From: Pseudomonadota bacterium
Lineage (GTDB): Bacteria > Desulfobacterota > Desulfobulbia > Desulfobulbales > Desulfocapsaceae
Length of the DNA: 57,686 nucleotides
Direction: 5' to 3'
Assembly (NCBI GenBank): GCA_018820855.1
Contig: JAHJNL010000094.1
Location: forward strand, 1 to 57,686
The notes below the pieces were generated by a model that was not told the DNA's origin, did no database searches, and saw nothing but the letters and a program-made list of their open reading frames with translations. The position numbers were made by a program, and so were the translations under genes. Positions within the stretch are counted from its first letter, which is position 1. Each line of letters opens with the position of its first letter. This document shows positions 55,056 through 57,686 of the stretch, one piece after another.

Positions 55056-56111
55056 TTACACATAGTAGGCCATGGACATATCAACCGTTTGCCGGATATC
55101 ATATTCCGGCTGCCAGTCAAGCAACGTTCTTGCCTTGGTTGTGTCGGGGATACGCCGGTCAGAGTCGTCATACCCTCTACCGTAAAACTCCTCGCCGCTC
55201 ACCGAGACAATCTCTGGCAGGTTATCCCTGCTCGCTCCGAAACGCTCGACATAGAGATCCTGCATCAGCCGTGCAAGCGCTTTTATGCTGATCTCATTGG
55301 CGGGAGTACCGATATTGAAAATCTGTTTATCACAGACCCCATTTTTATTTTCAACGATCTTAATGATACAGTTTATGGCGTCATCGATGTAGGTATAACA
55401 GCGTTTCTGGTTGCCGCCGTTGACCAGCTGCATCGGGGTGGAATCAAGCAAGGCCTCCATAAAATAGGAAAAAACCCTGGGAACCCCTTCCTTCTCGCTT
55501 GGCAGAAAATCGATCTGCGGCCCGATGAAGTTGAAGGGCCTGATAATGGTGTAATTCAGCCGATCCTCAAGACCATAGGCATGAAGAACGCGCTCGAGGA
55601 GCTGCTTGCCACAGGAGTAGATCCATCGATGCTGCTGAACGGAGCCGAGAATACAGGGTGTTGTCTCCTCGGAAAAAAAGGCCAGATCAGGAGAGTCGGG
55701 ATCAGCAAGCTGGTCGGGTACAAGAGAGGCAACCGTCTTGCCGTAGACCTCGCAGGAGGAGAACTGAATCAGCCTTTTTTGCTCAGCCACACAGATCTCG
55801 GCGATCTTGAGGTTTTCGACAAAATTCAGATGAAAGACCTCCAGGGGCCTCTTGACATAGATGCCGGGATTGGCATGGGCAATAAGATCGATGACAAGAT
55901 CAGCATCAAGGATCAGGCCTCGCAGCCTTTCCGGCTCCCTCGTTATATCGCAATCGATATAGGTGAAGCCTGCCCGTTTCCGGCACCCCTCAAGTTTCTC
56001 CGGCACAATATCAAGGGCCGCAACCTCATGCCCCAACTCCAACAGTTTTGCAGTAAGATGCGAGCCGATAAAACCGCCGGCGCCAAGGGCCAAAATTTTC
56101 ATGGTTGTCAT
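55056..56111 (-). CDS. ArnA-type UDP-glucuronate decarboxylase-like SDR
   Basis: A 351-residue extended SDR that follows the C-terminal half of ArnA closely: ILALGAGGFIGSHLTAKLLE, FSSCEVYGKT, HRWIYSCGKQLLERV (Tyr165 and Lys169 of YxxxK), IIRPFNFIGPQID, NGGNQKRCYTYIDD, INIGTPANE-like FNIGTPANEISI and FYGRGYDDSDRRIPD with the Arg of the proton-donor region. ArnA's Ser-Glu pair before VYG reads Cys120-Glu121 here. It probably oxidises and decarboxylates UDP-glucuronate to a 4-keto-pentose; substrate is inferred. First gene of the operon; the downstream GT2 and GT39 genes would use the product. Confidence 0.85.
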   Translation of the reverse strand: MTTMKILALGAGGFIGSHLTAKLLELGHEVAALDIVPEKLEGCRKRAGFTYIDCDITREPERLRGLILDADLVIDLIAHANPGIYVKRPLEVFHLNFVENLKIAEICVAEQKRLIQFSSCEVYGKTVASLVPDQLADPDSPDLAFFSEETTPCILGSVQQHRWIYSCGKQLLERVLHAYGLEDRLNYTIIRPFNFIGPQIDFLPSEKEGVPRVFSYFMEALLDSTPMQLVNGGNQKRCYTYIDDAINCIIKIVENKNGVCDKQIFNIGTPANEISIKALARLMQDLYVERFGASRDNLPEIVSVSGEEFYGRGYDDSDRRIPDTTKARTLLDWQPEYDIRQTVDMSMAYYV

Positions 56112-56320
56112 TACCGGTTCAAGAATAAATGGTTATAGTGGTTCTCCCGTCCCTGCCTCGCCCCTTCGTTTCTCCTTTCTCCCCACACGCACCACATCCC
56201 CCCCCTCTTTCTATGAAGAAATCACACTATTCTTCGATTACGGGGAATCGTAAAAATTTCTATCACATGATGAACAGGATACCACAGGAAGGATCAGGCA
56301 ACGTTATAGGAAAAACATCC

Positions 56321-56352
56321 CCTGCCGGAAGGGGCTGGCTCATTCCGGCAGG
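56321..56352 (-). terminator. Terminator after the TolB-like gene
   Basis: CCTGCCGGAA (56321-56330) and its perfect complement TTCCGGCAGG (56343-56352). On the minus strand it is followed by GGATGTTTTTCC. It lies just after the stop at 56365. Confidence 0.75.
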
Positions 56353-56364
56353 CACTCTCTACTC

Positions 56365-57686
56365 TTATTTATTTGTCATCTTTGTCGTGGCGGGCAGAAA
56401 CATAGTCCAGGGGAACGAAGGATCGTAGGCATCCTTTCGCATGAATACATTCTGTTTAGAATCCGTTGGTATCCCCCCAAGGTTTGTAGCCCATGTTGAG
56501 AAGACCGCCGTCAGACCGTTGCCGGTAACATCCATATCCTGGGCATATACATATCCATCAGGCTCTTCGCCTCCGTTTCCGATACTCACGCGGACGGTCT
56601 TCTTTTCCTTCATGTCACGTAGAAAGATATCGGCTAAACCGTTGGTATCACCATCGACAAGGCTGGCGCTTGGAGTGGAGAAGGTGACATACCGGCCATC
56701 GGCTGAAATTCCACCGGCATAGCCGTTGAATCCGTGATCGGTGACCTGGTTACCGTCCTGATCCACACTGACGATTTCTGTAACACCGGTCTGCCTGTCA
56801 TGGAGAAAGATATCAAAGCCTCCGTTGGTATCATTTTCAACCAGATTAGTTGCTACGGATTGAAATGCCACATAGCGGCCATTACCGGAGATATGAGGGT
56901 AGCTGGAATTTCCGTCTCTTGCTCCTCCCCCGTATGCCGCACTGATCAGCTCCATGGTATTATGGGGTCCGTCTATGACAAAAACATCGGAAAATCCATC
57001 ATCGACATCCCCGGCAACCAGATCATAGGCGGATGATTGAAAAGCGATAAGCGTACCATCATCAGAGATTGTGGGGTTGCTCGAATAGCCATTTGCATAC
57101 CCACCGCTGGTATTCCTGCTGACCAGATAGGTCGTGCCACTCTCCATTTCCCGAATAAAGATATCTCTATTTGTTCCGCCATCCACCGGCGAGGCAGTAA
57201 GATCTGTAGCATCCGATTCAAAGGCGATATATTTACCGTTGTAGCTGAGCACTGACTGATAGGAATGGTTGTTTGCTTCCACACCAGCGGTGTTTTTAGT
57301 AACAAGCACCTGGTTGTTGTACGTCCCTTCCATATTATGGGCAAATATCTGCTGAGAATCGCTGTAATTTATAACATCATCGGCATTGGTGCTGAAGGTG
57401 ACATATTTCCCGTCGCCGGAAATAGCAGGATAGTCCGAACCACCAGTCAATTGTGAACCTCCTCCGTCATAGCCAAGGCTGACACGTGTCATGGTATCTG
57501 CTCCTGTATCATAAACAAAGATATCATCAAACCCATTGGTGTCACCACTCACCAGATCGGTGGCCGAGGATTGAAAAACAACATACCTGCCATCCGCAGA
57601 GACACCGGGGTTACGGGAGTTCCCATCAGGAGCCCCGCCCGAGGTATCCTTGCTGATCTGCACAGTGGATGCACCGTAGGCAAGAC
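56365..57686 (-). CDS. TolB-like beta-propeller protein (partial, runs off the right edge)
   Basis: The frame is still open at the window edge, so the start is outside; at least 440 codons are seen. Repeats of the form NPGVSADGRYVVFQSSATDL, PAISGDGKYVTFSTNADDV, PTISDDGTLIAFQSSAYDLV and PHISGNGRYVAFQSVATNLV are WD40-like/TolB (PD40) blades. Such proteins are usually exported. The C-terminus PSFPWTMFLPATTKMTNK matches the tail of the BNR protein at 48600-50543. Function unknown. Confidence 0.85.
   Translation of the reverse strand, partial: LAYGASTVQISKDTSGGAPDGNSRNPGVSADGRYVVFQSSATDLVSGDTNGFDDIFVYDTGADTMTRVSLGYDGGGSQLTGGSDYPAISGDGKYVTFSTNADDVINYSDSQQIFAHNMEGTYNNQVLVTKNTAGVEANNHSYQSVLSYNGKYIAFESDATDLTASPVDGGTNRDIFIREMESGTTYLVSRNTSGGYANGYSSNPTISDDGTLIAFQSSAYDLVAGDVDDGFSDVFVIDGPHNTMELISAAYGGGARDGNSSYPHISGNGRYVAFQSVATNLVENDTNGGFDIFLHDRQTGVTEIVSVDQDGNQVTDHGFNGYAGGISADGRYVTFSTPSASLVDGDTNGLADIFLRDMKEKKTVRVSIGNGGEEPDGYVYAQDMDVTGNGLTAVFSTWATNLGGIPTDSKQNVFMRKDAYDPSFPWTMFLPATTKMTNK

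Noticed and set aside
54267-56138. A 623-codon open frame on the plus strand
   Set aside because: It is antisense to the GT2 and ArnA-like genes, which have strong family motifs. It lacks a ribosome-binding site and recognisable domains, so it is a shadow frame.
1-57686. tRNA genes, rRNA genes, CRISPR arrays, prophage
   Set aside because: No cloverleaf-like sequence with a TTCGA arm and CCA end, no regular spaced repeats and no phage structural genes were seen on either strand.

Overview
The window looks like a chromosome segment of a Gram-negative, flagellated deltaproteobacterium of the Desulfobulbales/Desulfocapsaceae type. This is inferred from the mix of gene families: a FapA (DUF342) protein, a flavoredoxin-like flavin reductase, a DUF3553 protein, a c-di-GMP-I riboswitch in front of a secreted beta-propeller protein, several OmpR-type two-component systems and many REP-associated (Y1) transposase remnants. 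An outer membrane is implied by an autotransporter barrel, an AsmA-family remnant and a LapG-like periplasmic protease. No tRNA, rRNA or CRISPR array was seen. Base composition is moderate, except for a clearly GC-rich patch at about 30.8-33.0 kb.

Layout. 0-4.4 kb: the 3' end of an IS3-family element, a divergent cold-shock-domain gene, a DUF3553 gene, then a CpxRA-like two-component pair. Divergent from the pair is a FlgN/FliT-like gene behind a sigma-28 promoter, and the shared intergenic region holds three phased GTAAA boxes. 4.6-8.2 kb: a DUF3089 hydrolase, an exported metallo-beta-lactamase-fold hydrolase and a GlxA-type AraC regulator. 8.5-17.7 kb: a late-flagellar cluster on the minus strand (fliD, an orphan OmpR-type regulator, a truncated flgD, flgE, flgN, flgK, flgL), followed by decayed EF-hand, DUF11 and FlgN-like remnants. 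17.9-24.5 kb: a c-di-GMP-I riboswitch and a 1224-residue secreted protein, a long perfect inverted repeat, an IS end fused to a copy of the fliD 5' end, a LapG-like protease and a broken AsmA-family gene. 24.7-30.7 kb: a histidine kinase and response regulator divergent from a B12-binding radical SAM protein, then a PAS-GGDEF diguanylate cyclase. 30.8-33.0 kb: the GC-rich patch with a zinc-ribbon rhomboid protease and a cytochrome b5/DUF2231 membrane protein. 33.2-38.1 kb: an operon of two periplasmic solute-binding proteins and a large PAS histidine kinase, with no transporter. 38.4-45.7 kb: an IS91-like remnant, an autotransporter whose passenger resembles a TNT-type NAD glycohydrolase, an MscS-like channel, a flavin reductase and FapA. 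45.9-51.0 kb: three different decayed REP-associated transposases around a sirtuin and a BNR-repeat secreted protein. 51.5-57.7 kb: a four-gene glycan operon resembling part of the Arn (lipid A modification) pathway, and a TolB-like propeller protein that runs off the right edge.

How it fits together. Three themes recur. The first is surface and motility control: flagellar genes, a c-di-GMP riboswitch, a diguanylate cyclase and a LapG-like protease. The second is envelope sensing: three sensor kinases, and GTAAA and TGTTACA box arrays that suggest OmpR-family control of flagellar genes. The third is genome decay: duplicated and truncated flagellar genes, frameshifted genes and insertion-sequence debris. 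The most unusual items are the TNT-like autotransporter, the two-binding-protein kinase operon, the phased box arrays and a C-terminal FLPA tail shared by two secreted propeller proteins.
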